Below, one piece after another: positions 48,492 to 61,016 of a stretch of DNA of 64,000 nt. The notes below the pieces were generated by a model, which saw only the letters and a list, made by a program, of their open reading frames with translations, was not told where the DNA came from and did no database searches. Source of the stretch: Gloeopeniophorella convolvens (lineage: Eukaryota; Basidiomycota; Agaricomycetes; Russulales); the NCBI GenBank assembly GCA_022496205.1, contig WTXD01000006.1, positions 186,001 to 250,000 on the forward strand, in the 5' to 3' direction. Numbering within the stretch: the first letter of the stretch is position 1; each line of letters opens with the position of its first letter. A program made the translations under genes and the position numbers.

Positions 48492-48683
48492 TTTATTCCT
48501 ATGGATACAGTGTGCATATGCCGAGACCACGGATCGAGAATACCAAGTACCCAATTATGTTTGTCTAGTTGTCCAAGATTGTTGCCAGAGTGAAACCGTG
48601 GTATCGAGGGATGAAGAATATAGATATGACTACAAGATATGTTTGGAAGGGAAAATGTGGAGGGTCGCCCAAGGCAGGTGCGC

Positions 48684-51600
48684 TTATCCACGCTTTTTAT
48701 TGGGTGGTCCTCCGCCATCTCCGGGTGCTGGTCGCTACGACGAAGAAGTGAGCATGACTATAGATGAAGCAGTGCGGTCAAATTGTACCTTTCTAGGGAT
48801 AAAAAGACTGGGAGCTTGTTTGGGTCGGCTGGCAGCAGGTGGTGGTCGAGGTTTCTGTACTTTACTGGGACCACTCCCATTTGGCGCAGCAGAAGCACCA
48901 CTGGAACCGTTCTCGGCTTGGCTTGGCTTCGCAACAGAGGACTTTGCGGTCGTCGATTTTGGCGAAATCAAGGGAGCAGCCGGACGCATAGGGAGGGATT
49001 GTGAACTCAGCGACGGCTTGCGCAGTGGTACAAGGTCAGAAGGTACGGATGTGGATGTGGGTTTGGTTGGGGACATGGCATCGGGATTCTTCGAAGATGT
49101 AGCAGTCGTAGTAGATGGAGTCCCTATATCACGTGCAGCGACAAGGTCGTTCGGTATAGCTGGAGACGGGACAACAGCTTTCTTCGAAGCCTTAGGAGCT
49201 GGCTTCGGCTGCGTATTCTGAGTCTTGGGGGCAGTGAAATAATTCACGTCAGCCTGGCGAGATAAGTCAGTATAGCTTAAAGGCCTGGGAGCCCTGAATA
49301 ATCACATCGACCAGGCAGCCTCGCTCCCTCGCATCGGATACTATGTCCCTCCAGGTCTTGTCACTGCGCTCCAGAGTAGGGCAATGCCCCAATACAAAGA
49401 GTGAGGCTCGTGCACGCGTCAACGCGACGTTCATTCGTCGCACATCTGATCTACTCAGCATCGCGCGGCCCCGCTATTGACCGAGAACTCACCTGCCAGG
49501 AAGCCCACAGTCTGCAGGCCCGGACCAGCACGGACGCAAGATAAGATGATGATATCCTTTTCTTGTCCTTGGAAGCCGTCCACGGTGTTGAAATCGACCT
49601 GGCTTGTGACATCCTGTCCGAAGCGTGCCTCGAAGGCGCGACGTAGTTCGACAATTTGAGCGCGGTACATGGAGACGACACCGACGCGAAAGTTGAAGTC
49701 CACGGAGCTGAATTCGTTGAGGATACGAGCGTATAGAGACACGGCGACTTGAACCTCGGCCTTATTCAGCAAGGAATGAAATGGCCCAGTTGTCTCCTGT
49801 CCGCGTGTGATGTTGAAGAAGCGATATGGCCCGAACATGTCGCTTTCATGCCAAGGACGGGCGGTTTTCTTTGCCATGCCTTCGCCATCTTGCAATAAAC
49901 CTTTATAGAAGATACGGCTCGGCAATTTAGAGATGTCTGGATGCATCCGATATTGGATACTGTTCATCATCTGTAAGACTTGTCGATAACACGAAAGTAG
50001 ACCCAGTACCTCAGAAGGTGAACAGCCTCCGGGTGAAGCTTCTGGAGGCGCACGAAGAGCGACTGATTATATAGGTACCTCGTCGCCTGACAAAGAAGTT
50101 AGTCGGAACAGAAGCACAAAGTACGTTGTAAGCAAAACCTCACCTCTTGAGAGATGACAGTTGGCGGGAGCTGTTGGGGGTCTACGGTGCGTTGATTTGT
50201 GATCGTGCACAAACAGGGCGGAACATACCTCCGACCATAATACATCGTGCCACGTTATATTTGAGGGGTATCAATGAGCTGAGCTCAATCGCCTGCGCAG
50301 CCTCATCTATGATGATCATGTCGAACTCGAGGGTTTCCAAGACGTCGTGACCAGACCCAGATAACGTAGAGCATATCACATCTGCCTCCGCAAGGACTTC
50401 CATCCTGAACCTGCGACGGGTGGCATCCAAAGTCCTGTTATCCGACTTCTGCTGGTCCCGGAGTCGGTCGAGCTTCTGGATGATGGTGACTCGTCGATAA
50501 TTCAGCTTTTTGACTTCTTCGTCCAGCGCTTGGATTTTGGCGGCGTTGTCGTGAATGGCAGCCAGTTCATCCTGCTTTGCCTGGCGCAATTGACGAACCG
50601 TATCGAGCTCTGAACGCAAAAGCGCGATTTCACTTGTAGAATCCCTTGAACCACCCCGGGCGCTCTGGTTGGCATCCAGCTTCTGATCGACAAGTGAGTC
50701 TAAAGAGATGTCCTTGACGTTGATATTCATGGCTTTCTCCGCGCCAATCCGGACGACCTTAGGAACAACACTCCGCTTACCGGCTCCAGATACGCCATCT
50801 TTGAGACGACCCGCGATCTCGTCAATGGCAGCGTTACTGGGAGCACAGAGAAGAATCTTCTTGGAGATTGTTTTTTCAGTAGAGCGGGAGCCGGCTGTTG
50901 CGATGATCTGCGGACGGCTAGATAGGAACGCTTGCACCAGTCCGCAGATAGTCGACGTCTTGCCAGTTCCGGGCGGCCTGGTGTGATCGCCGTCAGCTCG
51001 GGCACCGCCGAAGGGAACTGACCCACCCCTGAATCAAAGAGAAGCCATCCGTCCGCATTGCGCTAACGATAGCACGCGCCTGGGGCTGATTCACATTATA
51101 TTTGCTCATGGTTTGTTGCAAATCTCTTTCCTCGACACGTGGCAGCTGCGGCAAACGCGGCTTCAGGATGAGATCCGCGCAGTCGTAATGAGGCATTGCC
51201 ATCAACGCGGCGTATTCGCGATGCAATGTGCTGAGGCTTGAAGGAACTTCAACTCGCTGCCAATACGAAAATCGATCCAGGAAGCCTACCTGAAAACCTT
51301 ACTGAGCTGCCAAGTAGAGCCAATATTCAAGCCAGGGTCACCCAGCTTCCCAAAGTAGCATCGAGCCGACACCTGCACGGCGTGCTGTAACCCAGCCATT
51401 GTACCGGGAGCCACGCTTTGTTGAGGTGACGCATTCGCTTTGAAGTTGGTAACCTTGCCCATAACTGATGGACCCCCTCCGGGCTGACGCAGAAGAATGA
51501 TGTCGGTTTCACTGAGGAACCATCCCTTCTTAAGCGGTTCGGCAATGGCCATGTCGAGGTCGACGAAGTCGTCTACGAATCGACGCGAAGTGATCTTGCT

Positions 51601-54600
51601 CTCGTAAAACTCCACAGTTTCCTCCTTCGACTGGACTATTTGAGCCCAGCACTCTAATAGGAGCAAAGGTTCGAAAACTCGCTGGTAGTCGGCGTAGTCT
51701 GCGAAACGATCAGAGACGTAAGCCCGTGGTCCTTTAAAGTCGTTAGAAGGAGGATCTGGGCCAGCATAATCATAGGACCAGGAAAGTATCGTGCGGTGAA
51801 GGCCGGAGATGTCAGGTTTCATGCGCAATGCCCTCCTTCGTGCTTCGTCGTATTCACGCGACCGCTGGAGTGAAGGCATTTTCACGTTTGCGGGCAAATC
51901 TAACATCTTCATCTGACGACGCTCCGCCGGCTTTTTGATCCGAGGGGTACGCTGGGATTTGCCAAGCTTAGCCAAACCACCTTCACGATTGCTACCCTCG
52001 TCGCTTGACGATTCCTCGCTCGATGACGAATGTTTGTCCGTAGGTGAAGAACCTCTAGCGCTTTTGGAAGACTTAGCCACGGGTTTTGACGGAAGCGACG
52101 ATGACGGGAGCGGACGAGGTGGTGCAACTTCTTTGGCGAGTTTCTCTCGATCCTTCGCAGTGAAGAAACGTGATGGATGAGTGTCTTTAGGTTGTGCTGA
52201 AAGTGCTTTTGACAATGCCGGCGGCTTGGCATCGAGCACACTGGCCCGCCGTGATGATGCAGCCTTCTCGGCCGCAATGGGCTTCTTCTCTGGAGGAGGC
52301 CGCTTCGGTGCAGGTGCGGGTCGGGAAACGATTTCGACGTCTTCGTCGTCTTCTTCGAACGCGGCTAAAGAAGCCTCCAATTGTAGAATGCGGGTCGTAT
52401 CGAGCTTGGTCTGTGTCTTGGATCCCTTCTTTCGAGAATTCTCGATGTGTCGCGCTAGCTTTTGCACGCCCACCTCGGACGGGGGTACACCTGTGGCCTT
52501 GAAGCATTCGAGAAGAGACTGAAGAAGTGCAAAGGACTGGTGCAGCAACTCTTCGTCGGTCAGGCGCAACCACTTGGCTAGTTCAGGTAGGAACTGCTGC
52601 AAATCGTTGACCATCCTCTTTCCGATGCGTGAAAGCTTGTTCACAGATGGCTTCTGTGATACTTGGGAGGCCGAAGCGGCAATGGCGGCGGTCTCGAATG
52701 TCTTCCACTGAGCCAGCATATCCCGCCCGAAGATAAGCGCATCACGCATCCATGCGATCATATCCGCCGCGTCGAAGAAGACGGACCAGAGTGGGGTCCT
52801 GCTGAAAATGATTGAAATGGCGTTGGTCATGAGCGTCCAGAGCTTGGGCAATCCAGATCGAAGGCCAGCGCCGCCTTCACTCCCCAAGAATTCGTCGTCG
52901 AGTAGTAAAGAATCCGGTGAAGAGCACAGCACCTCAATGACGTCCGTCAAGCAGCGGACAAGGGATTTGGAGATGTCGCAAGCCTCGGGGGCGTCGACGG
53001 CGTATTGGACGAATGTCTCCATAAAAGCAAGGATACCCTGCAGCGATTCACCAGAGAGGTTCTGGAGCATAGCACGGAAGCAATCCGAGCGAATGTCCGC
53101 GTCAAACGCTTGGCCGACCAACGTCTGGGCTGCACTTTGGAGATCCTCGCTTGGACATAACATCAGGATTGTGATGTCCTTTGCGATACCGGCTCGACGG
53201 AGAAGGGACGCGATGGTGGAGGAAGAGGTGTAGTTGGCGTACTTTGAGATGACGTCGGAGCAGCCAGTCCAAAGGAGTTTCAATGCGCCGTTGATCTCTT
53301 CGAATGCTGCTTTCGCCTTCGTATCTTTCTTGCTGAGGGCAGGTGCAAATGCATTCTTGTTGAGAGGATTAAGATGGGCAAATTGAGCGATGATGGAAAT
53401 AATAGATGCGACAGCGTCGGAGTCGTTGGGCTGGACAGTGGAGAAAACTTTGGTCCATGTTTGTTTGCGTACATTGGGAACCGTTATCCCAACATCTTGC
53501 CGTTGTGTGGCGAGAGAAAGCTGGGCAACCGCCGTTGAGACATTGCGTATGTCCATCTCCAACGTCCGTGAGATGAGGGAGCGGATTGACACACGCGCGG
53601 AGGCCCATTCTGGTCCACCGTACGTTCGCAAATAGGATATCGAGGCGAAACGATCGATGTGTATGTCCAAAGAACGAAGGACTGCGGAGCGCTGCGCAGG
53701 GGTATTCTCCTTCTCGCACTTTTGCAAGACCGATTGGAGAAACTGGCCTGAGGTTAGCCTCGGGAAGATCCCGTTGCTCTGGGGAAACATGCTCACCTCC
53801 GCCGCCGCAAGCATAATTGCAGGACGTGTATCCTGAAAGCGCTCGTGCTGCAACTCTTCACACAGAAAGTCGACCATTTTTCCGAGGACGTCATTAAATA
53901 TTTGCGAAGTCCAAATGCTATGAAGGTAGTTTGAAAACCAACGCAAAAGCCAAAGCTGGGAATTATTGGCATATGAAGCTCGTATCAAGTCTGAGAAACA
54001 TGGATTATCTTTCACTGCATCGAAAACAACCTGGGGATAATCCGAGTTTTCGTTCGCCCATAGGTCGGCATTGAGCCGACGGAGGAGAAGGACATAACAT
54101 CGTAGAATGTCTATAAAGTCTGGGTCCGAGCACGATTTAGTTTCTCATATTTGGGGCGAGGACTCTGAGGTACTTACGTGATCCCCTGTCGTGCAAGTGA
54201 CCCGCAATGACACGCCTGAGGTCAACATGGGAACGGCGGCTGGCCTTGAGGTACTCCGACGGAAGTAGCCGAATGATGTTGGTCAACCCGGACCAAAGAC
54301 TTGCAGGATCCTGGGTGAAGGGGAAGCCAGATGTCGAGCTCCCGCCTGGCGGATTGGCGGCAAGGACATCAACCACAACTTCAAGAACCGTCACGTATGG
54401 GCCAACGAAGGAATCCGTTGGCATCGGGGTACGTTGGCAGTGCTTTACTTGCTGCTCCGACCAACGACGCACGTCTGGATTCTCGTGGAGTAACATGTAG
54501 AACAAGCCCGGAGGTGGTGGGTCCACTGGCCACCGAGGCGGCCCTGCGGAAGGTACGTATTTTGCAATGATTGACAGGATCCAACTGTCTTGAAGGACAT

Positions 54601-55169
54601 TAAGATTGGACAGAATGAGATAAATCAGAGCAGGTGGTGCGTCTAGGAGTGTAAGGTTTGCAGCGTCTGGGGAGAGCTGGCGTTCAGTAAGGGCTTCGAC
54701 GCATAGGCCAATTTCCCAGCTGCTGAAATGATCGACAAAATCCTGGATTGTCTTGGGAGGGAATGCAGCCAGATAGCTGTCGCGTTTAGTCAGCCACGAT
54801 ACGTGCCACAGGGTAAATTGGGGCGCACGTTGTTCGGGATGCCTCCTTGGCTTCTTGTAAACCCTTAACGCAGTCGCAGCAAGAGCGCAGCATGCCTTTC
54901 ATCCGCACCTTCCAGTCATTCACCCTCTGGCTATCGTAGGCGAGCAGCCGAAGAAGGAATGAGGCAGCCTCGCGAGTGGTGGGGTCGGCACGCTGGCAAA
55001 ACCAATGGAACGCGCCGTCTGAGGGGTCCGTAGGGACCTTGAATAGGTAGTCAAGGACCTCCGACATGACCTTGTCTGTCGATCCTTCGGATGCCACGGG
55101 TTCATTGCGCAACTTCTCAAGGAGAGCTCCTGCTCTCTTCCTATCATCGGCGCTTGGTGGAGCGACCAT
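48684..55169 (-). CDS. SEN1: SEN1-type superfamily 1 RNA/DNA helicase (senataxin homologue)
   Basis: Sen1 ends short non-coding Pol II transcripts and unwinds R-loops in the nucleus. ATG 55169 starts MVAPPSADDRKRAGALLEKL. The large exon at 51286-54015 holds the SEN1_N domain (FSDLIRASYANNSQLWLLRW, AIMLAAAEVSMFPQSNG) and a charged linker. Helicase motifs: PPGTGKTSTICGLVQAFLS (Walker A), KILLCAPSNAAIDEIAGRLK, MIIIDEAAQAIELSSLIPLK (DEAA-type Walker B), NSIQYRMHPDISKLPSRIFY, VDFNTVDGFQGQEKDIIILS and RRMNVALTRARASLFVLGH. The C-terminus is Pro/Ser/Lys-rich; the last intron (48735-48788) must be removed to give SLFIPRKRPAPGDGGGPPNK followed by KRG and TAA at 48684-48686, a nuclear-localisation-like end. 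About 1,900 residues. Neighbour DHR1 converges with 192 nt between stops; translin is divergent with 280 nt. Confidence 0.95.
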
Positions 55170-55449
55170 GCGAGGTGGCAAGCCCTGTAGTATTGCGGTG
55201 TCAGATATGACGATGGGGTGGTCTGGGGACGAATAGACACGCACAGGATGGGACAGTAAAAGGGAGAGGAGGTGAAAGGAGAATGAGACGCGAGGCGCGC
55301 CGCGCTCATTGCTGCCAATTGGAAGGACGCGATCGGACCGTGTGTGCTCACGTGCAGCAAAGCCCAATGACGTTTGCGACGGTCGCGACCGGCGCGCAGC
55401 AGACTCGACTCGACTTGTTGATTAACTGCCACCGCGCTCACCCGACGTG

Positions 55450-56470
55450 ATGGATCCTCGAGATCTCGATTTCATCAACACAATCCTCGAGGACGAGGCT
55501 CGACTCAAAGAAGTGATTCACATCTCGTATCGTTGGTTGCATGCGTACAAACCACTCAATTGTCACCCGATCTGGTCAGAGCATCCGCGAACATGTTGCT
55601 GAACTCGAAAAGAAAACGCGTGTAATGGCGGGTATACTCGACAGGATCCACTCAACCCCAAGAGCGGAAAGTACGGGTGTCTTCCGATATACACAGTTCG
55701 GCCTTCTTGATGCTATTCAGTACCGGCCCTACTCGATACTGTGCGGCCAGTCATTCACAGCTGCCAAGCAATCACAGCCGCTCTAGCGGAGACAATTCCC
55801 CGCGATGAGGTGTGGAGATGGAAAGATTTGTGGACTAATACTCTAAGAACAGCCGCGTTCTCTGTAGTCTTGGTCTATTTCCTCGCCGACGGGACCCTCG
55901 CACCCCTATCTCTCGTTGCCGAGGAACTCGGCAGTAAGTCATTCGTCGCCACCTTTACAGCGGCCGACCCACTCGTATCACTCTTGTAGTCAAGGAAGAA
56001 TGGAAAGATAGGTTTGCGTTGACCCCCGAGGATTACCTCCACGGCGTCATTACCGTGATAAATGAGCTGGTGCGCACTCTTCGTTCCGAAGCGCTTCCTA
56101 AGAGATGCGCGAACCTGGCGAGTAGTCCCGTCTAGTCGTCAATGCAGTAACACTTGGAGATTTCGAGGCACCATTGAGGGTATCCGTCTTTGCAAAGGAA
56201 GTGTTCGCTGGCTTCACCATGGTGCGTTTGCCTTGCCGAATCTACGGCTATTTTTTACGCCACCCCTCAGTTGAACCTCAAAAACGACCTCCTTCGCCGT
56301 CGGTTTGACAGCCTGAAGTACGATATCAAAAAAATCGAGGAAGGTAAGGACTGCTTGCCATCCACATGTACAGCCACGTAACACGGAACGTTCTATCCAC
56401 AGTTATTTACGACGTGTCCCTTCGAAAGCTGGTCCCGCCATCGGCAGTAGCGCCTGGGGTAGCACCATGA
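55450..56470 (+). CDS. TSN: Translin
   Basis: Translin is a single-strand RNA/DNA-binding octameric protein that, with TRAX, forms the C3PO endoribonuclease. ATG 55450 starts MDPRDLDFINTILEDEARLK. Introns at about 55512-55579, 55671-55721, 55935-55989, 56068-56134, 56221-56271 and 56344-56401 join SIREHVAELEKKTRVMAGIL, PALLDTVRPVIHSCQAITAA, DEVWRWKDLWTNTLRTAAFS, EEWKDRFALTPEDYLHGVIT, NELSRLVVNAVTLGDFEAPL, FAKEVFAGFTMLNLKNDLLR, RRFDSLKYDIKKIEEVIYD and VSLRKLVPPSAV. The order and the invariant EDYLHGVI and RRFDSLKYD blocks make this a confident call. Length is about 235 residues, the usual size. No TRAX gene is in the window, so its partner must be encoded elsewhere. Confidence 0.95.
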
Positions 56471-56721
56471 GATTAGCTGGGCATGAAGGTCTATCTGTGT
56501 AGCAGCAGAACAAATGTACAGATTGTACTGCCTGAGTATTCGTCCCGCCTGCTACATCTGCGGCAACGCATCAGGACCGAAGAGGGACGACGGGGGTCTA
56601 TGCTTGGCCTCTGGCTCGCTCATTGGTGTCGACGAGAGCGAATACGTTTGCCGAATTGCACGGCGGGACCATGCCTAGTCAACGATGTGACAGAGCTCTC
56701 GGCAGAAAGGGGTGAATCAGC

Positions 56722-57164
56722 TTACCCTCTGATTTTCTTCCTCGGCTTCGCCTCGTGCGCATACTCCGAAGGTTCATTTTGTTGGCGGTAGCGTTCCATT
56801 GCCCAGAGAATATACCTACAGTCACATGTTGACACGCCGAATCACGCTCCTCGGAGAGACATAACGCACCTGCGGTCGCGTACAGCCACACCCGCCTTCC
56901 TCAAAGCAAGTCCATTAGTCTTCCATAAGTCACTCCATGTATCGAACGAGATCTTTGTCTCGGCACTCCGGCCAATGGACTTGAGGAAGTCCTCTGGGGT
57001 AGCAATATTCCCTGTCGTGTGGATAAGTCGCGCTATTCAAGCGCTGTTGGTTGTTACGACGCGCCTCTTGGTGATGGTACTTGTCTGGCAAGTGCCGGAT
57101 TCTGGAAAGAACGAGAGAGCTGTGGGACGAGTGAGCGGAGACGTGCTCCGAGGGTGAGGGACAT
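56722..57164 (-). CDS. FYV4: Mitochondrial small-subunit ribosomal protein mS41 (FYV4, IGR motif)
   Basis: Fungal mS41/Fyv4 is a small mitoribosomal protein defined by the IGR motif. ATG 57164 gives MSLTLGARLRSLVPQLSRSF, a basic, Arg/Leu/Ser-rich presequence suited to mitochondrial import, then QNPALARQVPSPRG. After an intron comes NIATPEDFLKSIGRSAETKI, SFDTWSDLWKTNGLALRKAG and VAVRDR; a second intron (about 56820-56873, GTGCGT to TGTAG) joins RYILWAMERYRQQNEPSEYA and the basic end AKPRKKIRG with TAA at 56722-56724. The IGR (KSIGR) and RYILW-ME-(Y/F)RQ segments are the family signature. The first intron donor is not a clear GT: the frame requires excision starting near CCAAGAG/GCGCGT. Divergent from the MYND gene with only 145 nt between starts. 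Confidence 0.85.
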
Positions 57165-57309
57165 TGTGTTTTCGGGACAAGTAGCCTGGATGACATAAGC
57201 GGCGGCCCAGCTGGCAGAATCTCTTCTTTCGGCTGTCTTCCGAAGGTGCGGTTTCTATTTGCTGGCTGCCACCGTGCAAGAATTAAAAAAACACAGCTTG
57301 CCATAAACC

Positions 57310-58190
57310 ATGTCGGGGCTACCACCTACTGTGAAGAGGACTCTCGTTACGTGCTCGAACACGACCTGCCCTCGGCACGGCGATCCTTCTAATAAGGCGC
57401 CTTTGAAGTGCGCCAACTGCAAGTACGTACCTAAATGACCCGTCCTATATCCTACCTCGGGCCATATCTTGACGAAACTCTAGATCGGCGAGGTACTGTG
57501 ACAAAGTATGTCTTGAATATGTCCCCTTGATTGTTGGCTGACTTAAGCGACTCTTAGACTTGCCAGAGACAGCACTGGTCTCTGCACAAAGAGTTCTGTA
57601 AAGTTTGGGCCGAGACATCCGCTAACAATGGCCAACTCCCGGTGGCACAGATCAAGCTGAAGATGACGCATCTGATCTGGCTCCTACGTGGCATGCCGGA
57701 CTTCTGCGTGTACATGTTCAAGGAGTACGGTTATTGGAAGAGGCAGGGCAAACGCGGGTGTATGGAGTTTGAATTCGACCGCTGGGAAGATCTCTTCGAG
57801 GCGATACGTCTAGTCGAGGGGTTCCCCACATACGGAGAGATGCCTTTCGTCGCTATGCCAGGCACGCCATCGAGCACGCTACCAGGTGGAAGGCAACTTA
57901 CTCTACCACTGCGGAGGGCACCCCAGGAGGAGCTTTTCAAGTTTGCCCAGGTGACATTTAACATATTCTAATGCCGCGTTCCGCCGTCTTGCCGCTTACG
58001 AACCGTATAGGTGATTGATGACCGCCTGCACTTCACAGAAAACGAGAACAGACCAAACCTGCAGCGGGCCCTTGACATTGCTATGCACAGCGACAACCTC
58101 TTCGTCATATCCATTACCGTGAAGTTAGAAGGAACGTACTCTACGCATATCTACGATTTCTTCTACCGTACCATCAGCTGGCAGCCCTGA
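57310..58190 (+). CDS. MYND-type zinc finger protein
   Basis: ATG 57310 (ACCATG context) starts MSGLPPTVKRTLVTCSNTTC. The N-terminal 65 residues form a MYND finger, with the zinc ligands Cys and His spread over three short exons: CSNTTCPRHGD, KAPLKCANCK, SARYCDK, TCQRQHWSLHKEFC. Introns are at about 57423-57482, 57505-57557 and 57949-58010. The rest (about 190 residues) is a conserved-looking alpha/beta part: KMTHLIWLLRGMPDFCVYMF, WEDLFEAIRLVEGFPTYGEM, VIDDRLHFTENENRPNLQRA and HIYDFFYRTISWQP at the end. MYND domains bind proline-rich peptides in transcription or methyltransferase cofactors; no SET domain is present, so this is not a Smyd enzyme. Function unknown. Confidence 0.85.
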
Positions 58191-58341
58191 ACCAAGGCTT
58201 CAGGTCGCGTGGTTGCCCTTGTGGTTTGGTGTGCGCAGCCCCATTTGTTGTATCGTATAAGTAGATAAGTAGAGTACATAGGCCATGCCGTTTGAATGGC
58301 GACGCGCAGGGATATCTTCTAAACATACAGACTCGTACAGA

Positions 58342-60726
58342 CTAAAAAATGGGTGCGTCGCGCAAGAACAGTCTCCCTTCTTCCTTCTTCACCCACCGCG
58401 CGACAGCGTTTGCTGCGCTGATTACAGCACTCTTCGGCAGCCCGTGCGAAACCGCGATGTACATCTCGAAAGGTTGGGTGATCTGTGAAAGGATCAAACA
58501 GGTCAATGCCTATTTCTATACGACCAACACTTATTGACCGTACCCAACCCATGACAGCTTCTTTCTCCGTGCGTATGTATTGCAGTTTCAAGGGTAGATC
58601 CTGTCCTGATTTCGCGTGTATGCCATCATGGAGAATCTGATATAGGGTGATCAGCCTGAAGCGAAGATCAGCATTAGCAAGGCATCTGACTGTAGTATAC
58701 TCACCGCCTCTGTTCTTTCACATCATCGTAGGGATCTTCGTAGGTAGGTGACGTGATCTGAACATGAGCTCTGGTCTTGTAGATGAAGTGGCGAAGACCG
58801 GGAATACTCAGGTCAGCAACGCTGTACTCCGTCGATCTGCTCCGTATAGCCTTCGCCATGTTGGCCATTGTGCCGTCGCCCTCGAGTCGCTGACGTGAAG
58901 TGTCAAGCCAGGGCGAACTACCAGAATAGCCCAAGGGAGAGGCCTACCCCGATAACGACGCTGCCCCATTCTCGAATAGATTCAAAGTCCCCATTTGCGG
59001 TCACGCATATTAGCCCGATGCCAGGACTAGAACTAGTGTCTCTCCGAGGAGGAATCAACTCGACCTTATCAAGCTCCGCATCTCGGGGTAGATCCAAGGC
59101 AGCTGGCTCTGCTGATGGACTTGTCTTTGGCTTCGTTTTGGGATCCGCCACAAGGGCGTCCGTATCCTGTTGCGCGTCCTGCTGTAGGAATGTGACGAAG
59201 ACGTTGACAAATCCGGAAGGGTTGAATTTAGGAAGGCAGAGAGGGAGCCATGACGCGGATGCAGAAGAGTTAACAATGGACGGAGAGTGTGCAGTGTTCA
59301 TTAGTATATGTAGGTCTGTATCGTGTCAACGAATTGAGCAGAACCACCAACGGCGACTCGTACCTGCAGGGTGTATAGAGTGCCTCTTTGGTCGCGCGAG
59401 GGTAATGACGCGACCCTGGCCGACAAGAATGATGTACAAAAGATCCTGATGGGTCGTGTTGGTCGGAATATACTTCAATGGCATATAGCACGCCCCTCAC
59501 CTTCATCCTTGTGTTCGGAACGAGGTGGTTAGCGGCGCGGGATCGTACGACAGGGTCCAACTTCAAGCATTGAAGCGAAGACGTCCCCATGGCAATATCG
59601 GTTTCCACTCTGTCCAGCAGCGAGTGTATAAGAACCTCCGATCCTAGCGGGAGTCTGGGTTGAATGCGTGTGATTAGATGAAGCCGAGTGAACGCATACC
59701 GCTGAGGAGGCGACCGAGGTCAAAATTTGTGCGACGCTCAAATATGCGCCGCAGCTGAGTAACTGTGACAACGCTCAGGACCTGCAGGTGTAGATACTCG
59801 AGATGGGAGCGTGTCTTGCTTCTCGACCGTTAACGAAGAACGCCGGTACAGTCGGCTTGAAACTGACCACTGATTCAGGCTCGCCCCAGGACGAGACGCA
59901 TGCATAGTATAACGGCGAGCGCATGAGGATGTTTATCCGGGTGTTCCCTGCGTTTATGCAACGCAGCTTATCGCCGTCATCGAGAAAGACAGATATTAAG
60001 GCCTGCATGATGCCCATGGTGGACGCAATATCGTCCGAGTCATGTTCCATGGAGCGGCTATAGGCACGGAGGTCAGAGGCAGAGTCGCCACGGAGAGTAA
60101 GGGAGGTTGCACGCCTTGTAAAAACAGGCTTCCCAGCATCCGTAAGGACGAAGTACTGCCGAGGAGGAAACACGTCCGCTATGAGAGTCGGTGAGTAACC
60201 ATGTGCCATCCACGATGGGAAATAATGCTCGTACCTAATTCCAGGGACGTCTCGTCTGCGTCGACAGATTTCTTTCTTCGCCGGCTGCGACGCGAAGAGG
60301 CGTCTGCATTCATGGGGTAAGCCGGACGCAATGCCATCGGCAGGGCGTACCTGTGAACGAATCCTTCTTGCTCAGGGTCCTCCTCAGGTGGTCCCTCAAC
60401 GCTTTCTTCGACGCCTCGTCCCCAGCGGGCGGGTTCGCTCGGACAAACGCGTTGCCTGTATCCACATCGATCATGCCCACCTCTGCATCTGCCTCGGGCA
60501 CGAGGATGCCCTCGCCAAAGTCGACGTTAATGACAGACGACGCGGAGCTCTCATCGCCGGTGTGCGATGTTGTGGCGCTCGGGGGAGACTGGGCGCTCAT
60601 GTGGACATGCAAATTAGATAAGGAATGAGTTGGGCGGAGAGGAGGAGCGATGACAAGATGAGAGGGGGACTGGGGCGCGGGAGTGGTTGCTCGGGAAGGG
60701 GTTCTGGAACGAGGGGTGAGGGCCAT
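58342..60726 (-). CDS. MON1: Vacuolar fusion protein MON1
   Basis: Mon1 with Ccz1 is the exchange factor that activates the Rab7 GTPase Ypt7 on late endosomes and vacuoles. ATG 60726 begins MALTPRSRTPSRATTPAPQS with a disordered N-terminus. Core exons give FPPRQYFVLTDAGKPVFTRR (longin start), STMGIMQALISVFLDDGDKL, INILMRSPLYYACVSSWGEP, LRTHLEYLHLQVLSVVTVTQ, LRRIFERRTNFDLGRLLS, GSEVLIHSLLDRV, SSLQCLKLDPVVRSRAAN, DLLYIILVGQGRVITLARPK and SASWLPLCLPKFNPSGFVNV. The C-terminal part includes DLSIPGLRHFIYKTRAHVQI, TSPTYEDPYDDVKEQRRLIT and ends RWVKKEEGRLFLRDAPIF with TAG at 58342-58344. Several introns of about 50-60 nt. Fits Mon1 from end to end, about 650 residues. Confidence 0.93.
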
Positions 60727-61016
60727 ACGCGAGGTGCGTGGCGGTGTGCGACGGCGTCACGGCAGGCGACGTCAGGCTGGAATGAATCCAACAATTGGTC
60801 GTTGCCGCAAATCTGAAGCGGGCACAGCCGGCGACATGCTCGACGCCATCACCTTCCCAACCCAGGATCAGACGGCGCTGCTGCCTTGCTTTCCCTCTCA
60901 TCTCCCGCAGCATCCCTGACTCGTCCGTGCGGCCCTCAGGAGCACCTGGGACACACTACAAACACTGTCCGCCACCCCTCTCGCTGTTCTCCTGGTCTCA
61001 GCTCACCCTGTTTCAT

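Noticed and set aside
48598..49221. 207-codon plus-strand open frame downstream of DHR1
   Set aside because: It is antisense to the SEN1 C-terminal exons, whose splice sites and Pro/Lys-rich ending are well supported; Gly/Ala/Phe-rich composition mirrors that region.
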